64,000 nt of DNA from Craterostigma plantagineum. Its lineage: Eukaryota; Streptophyta; Magnoliopsida; Lamiales; Linderniaceae. Made by a program: the position numbers and the translations under genes. Positions 1 through 11,461 of the stretch are shown here, piece by piece; position 1 is the first letter of the stretch, and each line of letters begins with the position of its first letter. A model generated the notes under the pieces. That model saw nothing but the letters and a program-made list of their open reading frames with translations. It searched no databases and was not told the DNA's origin. Location: contig JAPQWV010000051.1 of NCBI GenBank assembly GCA_027422505.1, positions 5,051,501-5,115,500 on the forward strand. The letters run 5' to 3'.

Positions 1-398
1 TATTTCGACTAATTTCTTATTTTAAGTGTATAATCAACAACTGATATTTTATATCAATGCATATATCATCATAAAAAATATATTCTCAAAATTTTATAAA
101 TAAACATATAAAATATGTATATGTTACATTTATTGAAAACAAAATATCCAAATATTGTAAGCGATATTAATATATAACATGGATATTTTAATATTATTGA
201 ATTATAATTTTTTAGTCACATCTCAATATCGGGTACCCGACTACCCGATGTCGGGTACCCGAACCCGATATGTACCCGACAAGCGGGTACCCGCCGTAAA
301 TCGGGTCGGGTTCGGGTAGTGAAAATCTTAATCCGAACCCGAACTACCCGAACCCGAACTACCCGATACCCGACTAACCGACCCGGTGCCCACCCCTA
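1..398. mobile_element. hAT-type MITE, right end only (left end outside window)
   Basis: From about 220 to 398 the DNA is built of inverted copies of CGGGTACCCG / CCCGAACCCGA and ends in CACCCCTA at 391-398. That is the terminal motif of a well-known class of plant hAT MITEs whose other end reads TAGGGGTG. Bases 1-220 are AT-rich filler typical of their interior. The left terminus and both target duplications cannot be checked because the element starts before the window. Confidence 0.6.
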
Positions 399-746
399 GG
401 CTTGATAATAGGCATTTTGTTGGGAAATCCGGTCGTACCGAAATTCCTCCCAAGATCCGCCGAAAATAATAAAATTGGAGAACACAAAGATTTAACGTGG
501 AAAACCCCCTGTTAACGAAGAGGGAAAAACCAACAGGGCAACAAGGCCGCAGAAAATCCACTATGCGAATATTACAATCACACAATTCTTCTACGCCCGC
601 CTATATACAAAAACCAATAACAACAACCTGAAAGTAATTTTACTCGCTAATCTGAACTCTCATCCAAACGAAATTTTCCTAGAGTTAAATATGTTAATAC
701 AAATAACTTCCTATTTGTTGGTGTATCTATAATTCAAGGTATAACC
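399..746. repeat. Probable old LTR-type repeat remnant split by the copia insertion
   Basis: No gene is seen. The phrase around 493-540 (TTTAACGTGGAAAACCCC and what follows) resembles stretches common in plant copia LTRs. The same sequence appears to resume after 5302, because the copia element at 747-5302 sits inside it with duplicated TAACC. The remnant's own ends were not found. Confidence 0.3.
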
Positions 747-1024
747 TGATAGAGTTTTTACAGAGAAAAAATGCAAAGGAAATTTTCAGAGTAGAATTTC
801 TAGAGCAGACATGTATTTTCACTAATTACAGCAAAAGGAGTAATACATGTACAGTTCAAACTACAACAACTTTGGTTATAGTTTTCAAAAAGAAGTCAAC
901 AAATTTAGGAACACCCTTACGTGCTCTCTACCAAACCTTGACTATTTGTACTGATGCTACACAAAAGAGTAAAATACAAATAGTGCAGACAAAATATAGA
1001 CTAGGAAAATATCAAAGTCTAACA
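747..1024 (-). repeat. Copia 3' LTR (element orientation)
   Basis: A 278-bp direct repeat of 5025-5302. On the minus strand it begins TGTTAGAC and ends TCTATCA, giving the usual TG...CA ends. One mismatch with the other copy is visible (AGTCAACA here, AGTCCACA in the right copy). Confidence 0.95.
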
Positions 1025-1037
1025 CTCCTCCTTGATA
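1025..1037 (-). other. Polypurine tract of the copia element
   Basis: The minus strand reads ATCAAGGAGGAG directly before the 3' LTR. This is the expected plus-strand DNA priming site for reverse transcription. Confidence 0.75.
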
Positions 1038-1208
1038 TTTTTCTTTGAGAGCCCAAGCTTCTTCCTAAGGAGCTCAAATTTAGCTCTAGGAAGAGCCTTA
1101 GTCATAATATCAGCAGCTTGTTCATCTGTGCCACAATGAATAAGCTTGACTTCACCAGATTTTTCAGCCTCTCTTATGGAATGGAACTTAACATTGATAT
1201 GTTTAGTT

Positions 1209-2358
1209 CTACCATGTTGGACAGGATTTTTTGCTATTGCAATGACTGATTTGTTGTCGATCCAAATTGTAGTTGCTTCCGCATCTTTCTGTTCCCAAAT
1301 CTGTCAGCACCTTCCTAAGCCAGATGGCTTGATTTGCTGCCCCTGCTGCTGAAATATATTCGGCTTCAGCCGACGATTGCGCAACTACTTCTTGTTTTCT
1401 AGAATTCCATGAGAAAACACCACTTCCAAATGAAAACACATAACCCGAAGTACTTTTTGAATCATCAATACTTCCTGCCCAGTCACTATCCGCAAAATCG
1501 AATGTGCCTCTTACATACCTGAGTACTCTCTTGGCAACTCCAAGATGACTTTTGCTTGGTGATTGCATAAACCTGGACAACAAACTAGCAGGATACATTA
1601 AATCAGGCCTTGTTGCAGATAAATACAACAAACAACCAACAATACTTCTGTAAACAAATGCATCTGCCTTGCTTTCTTCATCAAATTTTGAGAGCTTCTC
1701 ATTTGCAACTAGTGGCGTAGCTACTGGTTTTGGTTCTCTAAATTAAATCTTTTCAGAACCTCCCAAGCATACTTCTTTTGTGAGATGAAAATGCCATTTG
1801 CACCTTGGCTGATTTCCATGCCCAGAAAGTAGCTCATCTCCCCCAAATCAGACATTTCAAATTCATTCTTCATCTCCGACTTGAAGTGCTCGACAGAATT
1901 CAGATCTCCTCCTGACTAGAAGGTCATCCACATAAAGTGATACAATGAGAGATGCTTCTTTTTCAGACTTTAAAACATATAGTGTTGCTTCACTTTCACT
2001 TCTCACAAACCCCTGCTGTAGCAGATAAGTATCAATTCTGCTATCCCATGCTCTTGGCGCTTGTTTGAGGCCATAGAGTGCTTTGTGAAGCTTGTACACC
2101 TTCTCTTCGTTGCCAAGAACTTTAAATCCTTCAGGTTGCTCAATGAAAACATCTTCTTTAAGCAAACCATTTAAAAATGCTGACTTGACATCCAAATCAA
2201 AGACCCTCCACCCCAACTTCGCTGCAAGTGCTACAAGGAGTCGTATAGTATCATGCCTTGCAACTGGAGCAAAGGTGTCGGTATAATCCACACCTGCTTC
2301 TTGAGAATATCCCTTTACCACTAGCTCGCTTTAAGTTGTTGACGGAACCATCTGGATT
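1209..2358 (-). pseudogene. Copia reverse transcriptase and RNase H, frameshifted
   Basis: RT is seen on the minus strand from about 2321: the fingers/palm motif DVKSAFLNG, the [11 protein letters not shown] block and YVDDLL. The frame is lost soon after YVDD, near 1900. RNase H follows at 1631-1209 with DSDWAGS, KSTSGY and SSAEAEY. The segment between RYVRGT and DSDWAG is shorter than in relatives, which suggests an in-frame loss of roughly 20 residues. The protein would copy element RNA into cDNA, but this copy cannot encode a continuous polyprotein. Confidence 0.9.
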
Positions 2359-3762
2359 TAATTTGGTCCTGTAAACCCACTTAACGCCAATAACTTTGTG
2401 ATCATTCGGCCGATCAACCAAGCTCCACGTTCATTCTTCTCGATGGCATTGATTTCTTCATTCATAGCTGTCATCCATGCTGTTTCTTTTGCAGCTGAAT
2501 TGTAGGTGGCTGGTTCTAACGTGGCAAAGCTGCATCTTTCATAAATATCTTCCAATGACCTTGTCCCCCTAACGGGAAATTCGGTATCACTCTCATCATC
2601 TTCGTCGACTGTATCTTGTTCTTGGAACAAGGTTTCTGCAGTTTGTTCAGCCCGCACAATCTGCTCTTTGTTCCAATCCCATGTAGCAAATTCATCAAAC
2701 CTGGCATTCTTGCTAATAATGATTTTTTCAGTCTTCAAACTGAAAATTCTATAGCCCTTACTTGTAGTGCTATACCCCAAGAAAACACCAATTTCTGCCT
2801 TCTTATCAAGTTTGTCTCTCTTTGCATCAGGTACATGAGAGTAACATATGCAACCAAACACCCTGAGATGCTCCACTGAAGGTTTATGCCCAAACCATAT
2901 TTCATGGGCAGTTTTCTCATTTAAGGCTTTTGTAGGCAGCATATTCAGCAAATAAACTGAAGTGTTCACCGCTTCAGCCCAGAGTTCTTTGGAATAGTTT
3001 TTTCGAACATTAAACACCTGCCATCTCCATAACTGATCTATTTTTTCTTTCACTCACTCCATTTTGTTGAGGAGTGTAAGGAACAGTCAGTTGATGCCTT
3101 ATCCCTTCTTGATCACAGAATGCTTTGAAGTCCTTCGAAACATATTCGGCACCATTGTCGGTTCTCAAAATTTTAATAGAACAGCCAGCTTGCTTCTCAA
3201 CCATGGCTTTGAACTTCTTGTCTCCTAGAACTTCAGATTTTTGCTTCAGAAAATACACCCAGCAAAACCTTGAAAAATCATCAATAAATAGAAGAAAGTA
3301 TCTACTTCCATTTAAAGATGATATGCTCATTGGACCACAAACATCAGAGTGTATCAGTTGAAGTTTCTCAGAAGCTTTCCAAGTGCTTGTACCAAAGGGC
3401 AGCCGAGTTTGCTTTCCGAATTGACAAGCACCACACAAGCTAATTTCTTCATGTATAGCCGGAAGATCATTGACAAGTCCTTTTTCATGCATGTGTTTCA
3501 AAATAGAGAAACTAAAATGACCAAGCCTCTTGTGCCATAAAACCGATTCATCAACCAAGCTGGGGTAAGCATGCATTTCAGAATGTTTCCAATTTAGTGG
3601 AAACAACATGTCCTTCATGTTGACGGTCATCAAATGAGTTCCACATGGATCAACAATGGTGCAAGTTTTTTGCGAAGTGTAGAGCATATTGTTTGTCAAG
3701 CATTTGCCCCACACTAAGCAAACTTTGAGTGATTTCAGGAACATACAGAACATCATCAACAA
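2358..3762 (-). pseudogene. Copia integrase, frameshifted
   Basis: The zinc-binding HHCC region is present (WHKRLGHFSFS ... CGACQFGK), followed by the catalytic D, D and E in HSDVCGP, RTDNGAEY and NGVSERKNR. The C-terminal part has the copia blocks LRVFGCICYSH and GVFLGYST. The frame breaks near 3040, just after the catalytic Glu, and again near 2430. The core would integrate cDNA; as sequenced the protein is split into at least three pieces. Confidence 0.9.
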
Positions 3763-4914
3763 ATTTAGTACCCGAATTTGTGTTTATAGAAACAACACCT
3801 TTTCCTTGCACTTCCAGCCAACCACCATTTCCAACTCGCACTTTGGAAACATATGACCTGTCAAGATTTCTGAAATTCTCAGCATTGTTCGTCATGTGAC
3901 TGGTGCAGCCACTATCAACAAGCCAAGCTTCCTTGCTATTGTTAACTGCGAAATTAGTAATAGCAAACAGCTTCTCTACGGGTTCGTTTTCATGTTCCAC
4001 CACTTGAGCTCGTTGAATTTGGTCACTGCTTTTGTTCTTGCATACCTTTTCAACATGCCCTAGCTCGTTGCAGGCTCTGCACCTCACATCTGGTCTGTAC
4101 CAACAAAAATTTTGAGAGTGACTTGTCTTCTTGCAATTAGGACAAGGTGGATACTTTCCTTTTCTTCCACCAGCCTTATGCCCATAATTCTCCTTCTTTT
4201 CCTTGCCTTTCTTTTCACCAGCTTGCCTTTTTCCTCCACTGATGCTAGCTTGTGCTTGTTTGAGTTTTGCATGAAAAGCTCCCTCTGAGTTCTCCTCTTG
4301 CCTGATAGCTCTTCTTTGCTCAAGAGCTTGTAAGGCATTCACAAACTCTGTAAGGGATATGGTTGACAGGTCCCTTGAATCTTCCAGCGAAGAAATCTTG
4401 GACTCGAACTTCTCAGGCACACTAACAAGCACATTGCTTACAATCCTCTTGTCTGTTAGTTCTTCCCCAAGCAACCGAATCTGATTTACCACTTTCATGA
4501 GCCTGTCTGTGTAATCTTTGACAGTCTCAGTATCATTCATCCTGAGAATTTCAAACTCTCTCCACAAGTTGAGAACTTGAATTTGTCTTGTTCTGTCGCT
4601 TCTTGAAATTCCTCCTTGAGTTGATCCCATGCTTGCTTGGCTGTATCACAGTTCATGATCCTTGTGAATATTGTTTCTGTCACAGAAGAATGAATGGCAG
4701 CCAACGCTTTGTATTTTTTGGCACTCTCCTCGCTATGTTGGTGAATTTGAGCTATAGTGGGATTTGCTCTAAGTGGGGGCGGCTCTATGCCGGTTTCCAC
4801 AACATCCCACAAGTCAAAAGCTCTAAGGTAGGCTTTCTTTTTTACTGCCCAAACAGGGCAGTTTTGGCCATCAAATGGTGTAGGAGTTGGAGTTGAAAAA
4901 CTCTTCGAAGCCAT
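3650..4914 (-). pseudogene. Copia Gag and protease, frameshifted
   Basis: Gag begins at an ATG at 4914. Capsid-like helical sequence is followed by two CX2CX4HX4C zinc knuckles (CPNCKKTSHSQNFC and CRACNELGHVEKVC), then the aspartic protease motif WLVDSGCTSH. The frame changes near 4610 in Gag and near 3665 between protease and integrase, the latter in an A-run. The protease core itself is intact. Confidence 0.9.
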
Positions 4915-5012
4915 GAATGATACTTCAGATGGTTGATTTTTTCTTTTCTTTTTTTGTGAAGGTTGCTTTGCTGGTTATTTCTCTAAACTCACAGTCCCTC
5001 AAGATCAATAGG

Positions 5013-5024
5013 GCTCTGATACCA
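5013..5024 (-). other. Copia primer binding site (tRNA-iMet)
   Basis: GCTCTGATACCA on the plus strand, which is TGGTATCAGAGC on the element strand. It directly abuts the LTR and is the canonical complement of the 3' end of initiator methionine tRNA. It fixes the element's orientation. Confidence 0.93.
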
Positions 5025-5302
5025 TGATAGAGTTTTTACAGAGAAAAAATGCAAAGGAAATTTTCAGAGTAGAATTTCTAGAGCAGACATGTATTTTCAC
5101 TAATTACAGCAAAAGGAGTAATACATGTACAGTTCAAACTACAACAACTTTGGTTATAGTTTTCAAAAAGAAGTCCACAAATTTAGGAACACCCTTACGT
5201 GCTCTCTACCAAACCTTGACTATTTGTACTGATGCTACACAAAAGAGTAAAATACAAATAGTGCAGACAAAATATAGACTAGGAAAATATCAAAGTCTAA
5301 CA
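5025..5302 (-). repeat. Copia 5' LTR (element orientation)
   Basis: The second 278-bp LTR copy; see the element entry. Transcription of the element would start here and run leftward. Confidence 0.95.
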
Positions 5303-6340
5303 TAACCCTCCTTATCTAGGAGAGGTAACCCCATGCCTTATTGTTACTGGTAATTAGGCACATTCACTGCATGTGCTACCTCTATCATAAAACTATTATA
5401 TAAATTTTTGAATGTTTGATTTTAATAATAATATTTTAATTTTTTTTTTTTGAACCAATTTTAATTTTGTTTGGTATGGTATAAGATGACTTTGTGGTGA
5501 CCATATTAAATATAACATTATTTAAATGATATCTTGAATTTTATTAAATAATGCCAAAATCGTAATTAACATGGAATTGTAATTAAACTGACATTAGATG
5601 TGAACGTGGTTTATTTTATTCTGAACGGTTATTTTTTTTTTGTTTTATATTAATTTTTATTTGGGATAAACGTGGGACTTGATAATCCATTTTTTAATCA
5701 TAATTAATCTAGAATTGACACACCAAATCTAATTGACAGTTACTCTAAGGGGAAGGGGCTTAATAAAATAGAAAGATATTCGGTGTGGGGTAAATAACAA
5801 AGGCAAAAAAATGGGCTTAAGCCTAACGCATTTATGGAGAACACATCCACTTCCTAAGTCATTTTAGTCAATCTGAGGAATGATTATAAATCGCAATTTT
5901 TTAGATAAGGATTTATCTTGGTGGGTTCCGCCACAAATTCCGATCGATCTCAATGCTTGGGTAAATTTAATTTGACATTGTTTGTTCAATCTTACGTTAA
6001 TTCGCGTATCAAGTACATATACCAAAGAGGAAACGAGAGATAGAAAGATATATCTATATATCAGAGAGAGAGAAGTACTGGTAACATTCTTCTCCTTTAT
6101 TCTTGATACAAAACTAAAACACACATGAAAGTCATCACATTAAACGGTAAACATTTATTGACTTGCGAAACATATGGAGCGGCGCATATGCATGCATGCG
6201 CCTGTCTCATCGCTTATTCTGCAGTGCACACCCACACACATGTTTTTCTTTTTTATTATATATATCACATTACAAACATAACATACTAGATTATCATAAT
6301 CGTGGAGAAGAAGATAACTCAAGCAGATACGATCATACGA
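5303..6340. other. Intergenic, AT-rich
   Basis: Continuation of the repeat remnant for some tens of bases, then AT-rich DNA with short GA-rich stretches near 6063-6075. No coding signal or RNA gene recognised. The last ~200 bases probably include the 3' UTR of the minus-strand gene that follows. Confidence 0.4.
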
Positions 6341-6835
6341 TCAAAAAAGACCAGCAAGAAGTGCAAACGGCCCAGCGATGGCAGTCCGCACGAGCCCTAA
6401 CACAGTGGAAATAATCCCGCCCCCTACGACAGGAGCTGCGAGGATCCCAGTCGTGTTAGAGAGCAAAGGGCAAACCGTACTGTTCACCAACGGGAGGCGA
6501 ACGCTTACGGTGCACAGTGAGAGTGGAGACGCTAATAAAGCGGTCAACGGAGACAAGTTTATGTTGAACGTTCCGTTCGCGTTAGTGATTGTTTGGGCCA
6601 CGGTCCTCGTGACCCCAAATAGGTTGCTGCAGTTGAGCGAAACTAAGGAACCGACGAGTGGGAGACTGCTGCCATTTGCAGCACAGTTTCCGTTGGCAGT
6701 GCAGCAAAGCAAGCCCGACAAGTTCAGCCCGAGGAGCTGAGCCTCGGCGGTTTTCGGTGGGTTGAGAGCTGCGAAGAGGATGAGAGTGACGACGAAAAGG
6801 AATGCAGATTTGCTGTTGCTGTTGTTATAGGCCAT
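6341..6835 (-). CDS. Phylloplanin-like secreted protein, single exon
   Basis: The 164-aa open frame starts at an ATG at 6835. Residues 1-32 form a signal peptide (hydrophobic AFLFVVTLILFAAL, then small residues TAEA before QLLGL). The mature part shows the phylloplanin pattern: LNLSGLLCCTANGNC near 37-51, then short beta-like blocks with scattered Cys, and a hydrophobic C-terminus. The family belongs to the Ole e 1-like fold. Tobacco phylloplanin is a leaf-surface protein from trichomes that inhibits oomycete spores; that role here is inference from similarity. There are no introns and the length is close to relatives. Several N-x-S/T sites suggest glycosylation. Confidence 0.82.
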   Translation of the reverse strand: MAYNNSNSKSAFLFVVTLILFAALNPPKTAEAQLLGLNLSGLLCCTANGNCAANGSSLPLVGSLVSLNCSNLFGVTRTVAQTITNANGTFNINLSPLTALLASPLSLCTVSVRLPLVNSTVCPLLSNTTGILAAPVVGGGIISTVLGLVRTAIAGPFALLAGLF

Positions 6836-6934
6836 TTTTTGTTATTGAGATGATTTGTGTATGCTGTTAGGGTTAATGATTCGCCAAGGTTAATTGTTTT
6901 GTGTTGTGTGTCTTAGATAGAACTGAGTTTTGCA

Positions 6935-6944
6935 CTATTTATAG
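6935..6944 (-). promoter_or_regulatory. TATA box of the phylloplanin-like gene
   Basis: CTATAAATAG on the minus strand, about 100 bases upstream of the ATG at 6835. This is a good plant TATA box at a plausible distance for a short 5' UTR. Confidence 0.6.
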
Positions 6945-7517
6945 AAGGATTTACAACAAGTGGATTAATCTTCGGAAAAGGCTTGTGTTGGAGAGTGGGA
7001 ATAGTTATTATTAAAGTCTACTGTAGCAATAAGGGATTGTTTAATTAGGGTTTGGCTGCCTGCCTCCCCTAATACTATGTAAAACATATGGTAATAATAA
7101 TACGTCTCATGATCATCTATTTTCTCTGTGTGTGTGTGTGTTTTACGTTGGTCAGAAGTTACGCGCAAGTCAACTGGGATTATTGGACAAGGACGGATCA
7201 AGAGAATTATTTAAAGCTCCAACGAAGGCATTGGTAGTGAAACTTGGGGGTAATAGAAGATCACATGCAAGTTGTCAACTTTGCGAGAGAGATTTCTCTG
7301 GCTTTTTTGTGTCTATAATTGTAGGACAATGATTCTACGGTGCACTACTTGAAAGCCTTGAGAAACCATCCTTCCATTCATTTTGTCTATGCAAAAAAAA
7401 ATGGGGCGTCGGAGGAGAGGGATAAGGTGCCGAAAGAGAGAAATTAACTAAAGCGCTACGCCGACGACCCACATATGCATGAGACACTTACATGCTTTGC
7501 AAAGTCTGACTATTATA
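6945..7517. other. Intergenic, upstream of the phylloplanin-like gene
   Basis: No gene seen. A short (TG)n run lies at about 7127-7140. The DNA probably holds upstream regulatory sequence of the minus-strand gene, but no specific motif is claimed. Confidence 0.35.
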
Positions 7518-7992
7518 TGTTGGGGTTGAGCGGTAAATATTTAATTTCGGGCCAGCGGTAGTTGTATTTGGACCCGCGACAATTTATCGGGATATTAATT
7601 AAAGCCAAATGACACCGAGAGAACACCGAGATTTTTACGTGGTTCGGCCAATACCGCCTACATCCACGGAGAGACAATAGTTTTACTATATTTGATAATA
7701 TTACACTGTACAAAATAACGCTCGTGTTTAAATCCAAACCCGAGACCCCTTACCCCCCCGGGTAACGTTTTTGTACCCGCTCTCAACTACCCAGTAAAAC
7801 TACACCCGCTCTCACCCTTATCCACCCGGACAAGATTTCCTTTTTTTCTTTTTCCCTCTCATTTCTCTCTCTCTCACTCCACCCCTCTCTCTCTCTCTCC
7901 TCTCTCTCTCTCGTTGGGGTGATGAGTTACATTAGCATGCAAGCCTATTTATAGCCATTGTCATTGCTTAGCTCAAACGTCACTGCTTAGCT
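7518..7992. repeat. Probable LTR fragment interrupted by a hAT MITE
   Basis: Begins TGTTGGGG and contains ATTTTTACGTGGTTCGGCC, a phrase typical of plant LTRs, plus a CT-rich tract at about 7840-7915. It resumes after the MITE at 8637, where the duplicated GCTTAGCT restores the sequence. No internal retrotransposon domain is adjacent, so a solo LTR is likely. The far end was not found. Confidence 0.35.
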
Positions 7993-8636
7993 TAGGGGTG
8001 TTCATTCGGTAATAACCGAACCGAACCGCCGAAAGTTCGGTTCGAGGATTTCATAAACCGAAAACCGAACCGAAACAATTCGGTTCGGTTTCGGTTTTTA
8101 CCGATTTTTTTTCGGTTCGGTTCGGTTAACCGACCAAAAAAAACGAATTTTTAAAAAAATGAAAAAACAATAATATTAATACGATTTTAATTATATATTT
8201 TTATTATCATATTTTTATTTGTATAAATTTTCATTTACCCCATATTTCCATATTTTAGTAAATATATTAATTTTATTTATATTATAAATATATATTATCA
8301 TATATATATATTTTGAATAAATTTATGATTTACCTAATATTTTCCATATTTATTAAATATGTTGGGTATATTAATTTATTAAATAAGACATATAAAAATA
8401 TATCATTATATATTTTATATAATAATATATATGTATTAAAATTAAAAAAAATGAATTCGGTTATTCGGTTCGGTTCGGTTTACCGAGGTAAAAAACCGAA
8501 ACCGAACCGAATTTGTATCGGTTATCAAAATACAAACCGAAAACCGAACCGAAACTCTTCGGTTCGGTATTCGGTACGAACCAAAAATTCGGTTTCGGTT
8601 CGGTTCGGTCGGTTAACCGACATTTGAACACCCCTA
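7993..8636. mobile_element. hAT MITE with perfect 8-bp target duplication
   Basis: A 644-bp element starting TAGGGGTGTTCA and ending TGAACACCCCTA, flanked by GCTTAGCT at 7985-7992 and 8637-8644. The ends carry many inverted copies of CGGTT/AACCG and the centre is AT-rich. There is no transposase, so the element is non-autonomous. The 8-bp duplication and subterminal repeats are diagnostic of the hAT superfamily. Confidence 0.93.
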
Positions 8637-8840
8637 GCTTAGCTCAAAAAGAAGCAAAAACCAATTTGATCTCATATTGCTTCTTTTTCGAAGTTGAAAA
8701 ATCAACATTATAAACATATAGCAAATATTGATGGGATCAGTAAATAATTTTACAGGGTTTGGCTTGAGACCAAGATTATTTTGCGACGTAAAATTTACAT
8801 AAATAATGATTAATGTGACGGATATGTGTAATAAATAAAC

Positions 8841-9598
8841 CGCTCCAACATTTGCCGTGGTCTTTTTCGTACATTTCAAGCCATAACAAGGCACATATGG
8901 CCTTTCTAACATCGTCTATATTCTAGAATCGTCCTCGCGAATAATGTTCTATTAATTTCCTGTATTGCACATTGTTTTTTTCAATCATTTATTTATACGT
9001 ACACTAGTCTCTGTTGCCCGTGCAATGCACGGTATTGATCGTATTATTAAAGTAAATTACTAAGACTTTTCCTTCTTTTAACTTCTTTGAAAGATGATAA
9101 AATTTGTAATTACTCCTATTCATAATGCTGATTTTTCATGTTTTTATCTTCTCAATCCGATTCTTGTTAACATGTTCTTTTTCTTTGGCCTTGCTTTTAC
9201 TCCAACATTTGCCTCGTACATTTCGAGCCATTATAACAAGGCATATCTGGCCTTTCTAACGTCGTCTGTCTACTTATTTGCACTGAAGCATGTCCTGAAA
9301 TTTCATGCCCTAACTCACCCTACTCATCTGGTTAAGTAATAAAATAATTTATTAATACTCTCTAATTTCGAAGCCGAAGAATATCCCATCTGTAGACAGA
9401 GGGAGGGAACGAAGATTATTGTCAGTTCGCTGTTATTTTCGAAAAAAGCATCTATCTTGTTCTATTTGAAAAAAAGCATCTGTATCTTGTTCTATTGAAG
9501 ATGAAAGTATCTATCTTCTAGAATCGTCCTCGCGAATAATGTTCTATTAATTTCCTGTACTGCACATTGTTTTTTTCAATCATTTATTTATACGTACA
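8841..9598. repeat. Rearranged local duplication (blocks A and B)
   Basis: Block A (8841-8917) recurs at 9199-9270, and block B (about 8919-9003) recurs at 9516-9598 at high identity. The first copy has A and B touching; in the second they are about 245 bp apart. A Helitron-type terminus abuts the first block B. No gene is seen here. Confidence 0.7.
9004..9032 (-). mobile_element. Helitron-type 3' terminus (minus strand)
   Basis: On the minus strand: hairpin CCGTGC-ATT-GCACGG (9018-9032), a short spacer, then CTAG at 9007-9004 followed by T. A terminal hairpin plus CTRR before T is the Helitron 3' end. The matching 5' TC end was not located. Confidence 0.55.
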
Positions 9599-9623
9599 TG
9601 GCAAGGACATCGAGTTTGAATAA

Positions 9624-10260
9624 TCTATTCTACCTATTCTATTTTATAATGGCTCTGGGGTCGATAAAAACCGTCGAGTTGTAGTCTAATTTGGTCTGTC
9701 AGATTTTCCAATCAACCAATCAAATTTAGCCACGTGAATAACTGCCCATCGCCCCATGTTTTATAAAAAACTAACTGTTCCATATTTTATAAAAATGCAA
9801 CTGTTCGCATAAATGATAAACTTCTCTCGGCATTATATAAATGGAAAGGTGAGGCTTACTCGAATCGTGTTCTATTAAATCATACACTTCACTTTTTGTT
9901 AAAGACAAGAATAGATAAAATGTATTCTACAGAAGGGAATCAAATATTACTACTAGAGGGACGGCGAGGAAGAAGACAATTCATTGTGTCACTCGGCTAT
10001 GTTCATGATGTTGATTTCTTACTAAACGTACAGTTTTATTTTCACTCTCGGTTCTTGGGTTAATTTGTCATTTTTATTTTGTTTTTTCCTTTTTTATTAT
10101 GTGTTGAATAGGATGAAACCATGTGAAAGGAGGTTTTCTTTGATTAGTTCTTGCCTACAATCCTTGAAAGTGAAATATATAATTATGACAGTGTATTTTG
10201 GATTTTAATATAATTTTTTGTATTCTATTGCACACGCATTGAGTGTGCTTAGAGTACTAG
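9624..10260 (+). mobile_element. Candidate non-autonomous Helitron
   Basis: The 3' end is clear: hairpin GCACAC-loop-GTGTGC at 10230-10248, then TTAGAGTA and CTAG at 10257-10260 followed by T. A plausible 5' end is TCTATTCTAC at 9624, preceded by A, as Helitrons insert between A and T. There is no helicase. The 5' boundary is inference. Confidence 0.5.
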
Positions 10261-10707
10261 TGGTAAATATTTCGTGTTGTACTTGCCAAAAAGGGTGAAT
10301 AAATATTTTATGTTTTATATTTTACACTTCTTCTTTACCGTTAGTTTGGTTAGTGGAATTTGATGGGGGAAAGTTTTCAAAGAAAAAGAAAATTAAAATC
10401 ACAGAAAGACTTATTTTTATTTCGGTACTATGTAAGAGAAAGGTAATTTTGTTATCGGACGAGTAAATTTGTGGGGTATATGACGTGGAAGATTAATGAC
10501 ACGAATGAATAGACTCGGTTTCGTATGTGTTGCTTTTCGAAACCTAGATTTCGAAATGTCTGACAGAGAATTTCATAAAGATTGAATGCATGTTTAATGC
10601 GTAGGATCTGTAGTCTTATAGACAAATAGTTGATTAATTCACTATTTAAATTTTAACGTAGTGTTGCTATTGCGAGTCACGAATAACACGTCTATTAGGA
10701 TCTCTAT

Positions 10708-10742
<35 letters not shown>

Positions 10743-11461
10743 CGTGGTACATAATACACATATAAAAAGGTACGTCAAGAATGGGAAAATGGTACACACA
10801 GTTAAATGGATATTTATATAAAAAACTTTATGACAAAGGTCCTTACTTGTAAATTTTTTATACAAATGAGTTTTCCTGTATATCACCTATTTTTGTTTTT
10901 TTTTTCTAAATAAGTAGGTAATAGAGACTTGAGAGAAAAAAGAAAAAGAAAAAAAGCGGACATAGAAAGAAAGGGGAAATGGGCCATATCAATGATCCCC
11001 CAATCAGCTCAGAGAAATGAGTAGAATTCCAAAGCCCAAAGTTGATGAAGGTTCCTATTCTTGGACTCTTTGGGACATTCCGTTCAGCGAATTCATACAA
11101 ATTATACATGGGTTTTGCATTTTCGCCTCAAGGCTCAAATTAATATTCAGTTGTCAGGCAACAGAGTTACAGGATTGCATTTGGTGATTACTGATTTGTG
11201 ATTCTGCAGTATATTTGGTGGCTGGTAATAGTTGGATTTCAGTTGCATTTACGAATTTATAGCATATAATCTTAATGGATGCTTCACTCTGTTTCATGCT
11301 TTCTGTACAATTGAATTGTGTAATTGTTTTTTATGCTGATGAATGTTTTGTTACTAGGTACGCATTTCTGTTCTCGTTACAACTATTCGAAGATACCAAG
11401 TTCGGTGGTTGCTGTGTCGTCTTCAAAAAGAGGAATTTAATTTCCAAAAATCCAAGCATCA
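10261..11461. other. Intergenic and 5' region of INDH
   Basis: Contains a (TA)n run at about 10710-10738 and a purine-rich stretch at about 10930-10980. The promoter and 5' UTR of the plus-strand INDH gene probably lie in the last 500 bases. The exact transcription start is not evident. Confidence 0.35.

Larger units (their letters stand above)
747..5302 (-). mobile_element. Ty1/copia LTR retrotransposon, complete, with broken coding frames
   Basis: A 4556-bp element flanked by the 5-bp target duplication TAACC (742-746 and 5303-5307). It has 278-bp LTRs, an initiator-Met primer binding site beside the right LTR, a polypurine tract beside the left LTR, and gag, protease, integrase, RT and RNase H in copia order on the minus strand. 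The LTRs differ at one base, so the insertion is recent, yet the coding region has at least five single-base frame breaks and probably an in-frame loss in RNase H. The integrase and linker style resembles the Tork group, but the lineage is not firmly assigned. Confidence 0.95.

Noticed and set aside
5025..5302. 93-codon plus-strand frame in the copia LTR
   Set aside because: It is LTR sequence, read against the element's strand, with no coding signal.
6378..6740. 120-codon open frame on the plus strand
   Set aside because: It is antisense to the phylloplanin-like gene, whose signal peptide and family motifs decide the coding strand.
7840..7915. CT-rich tract considered as a regulatory element
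   Set aside because: Simple-sequence stretch inside a probable LTR fragment. Nothing ties it to a nearby host promoter.
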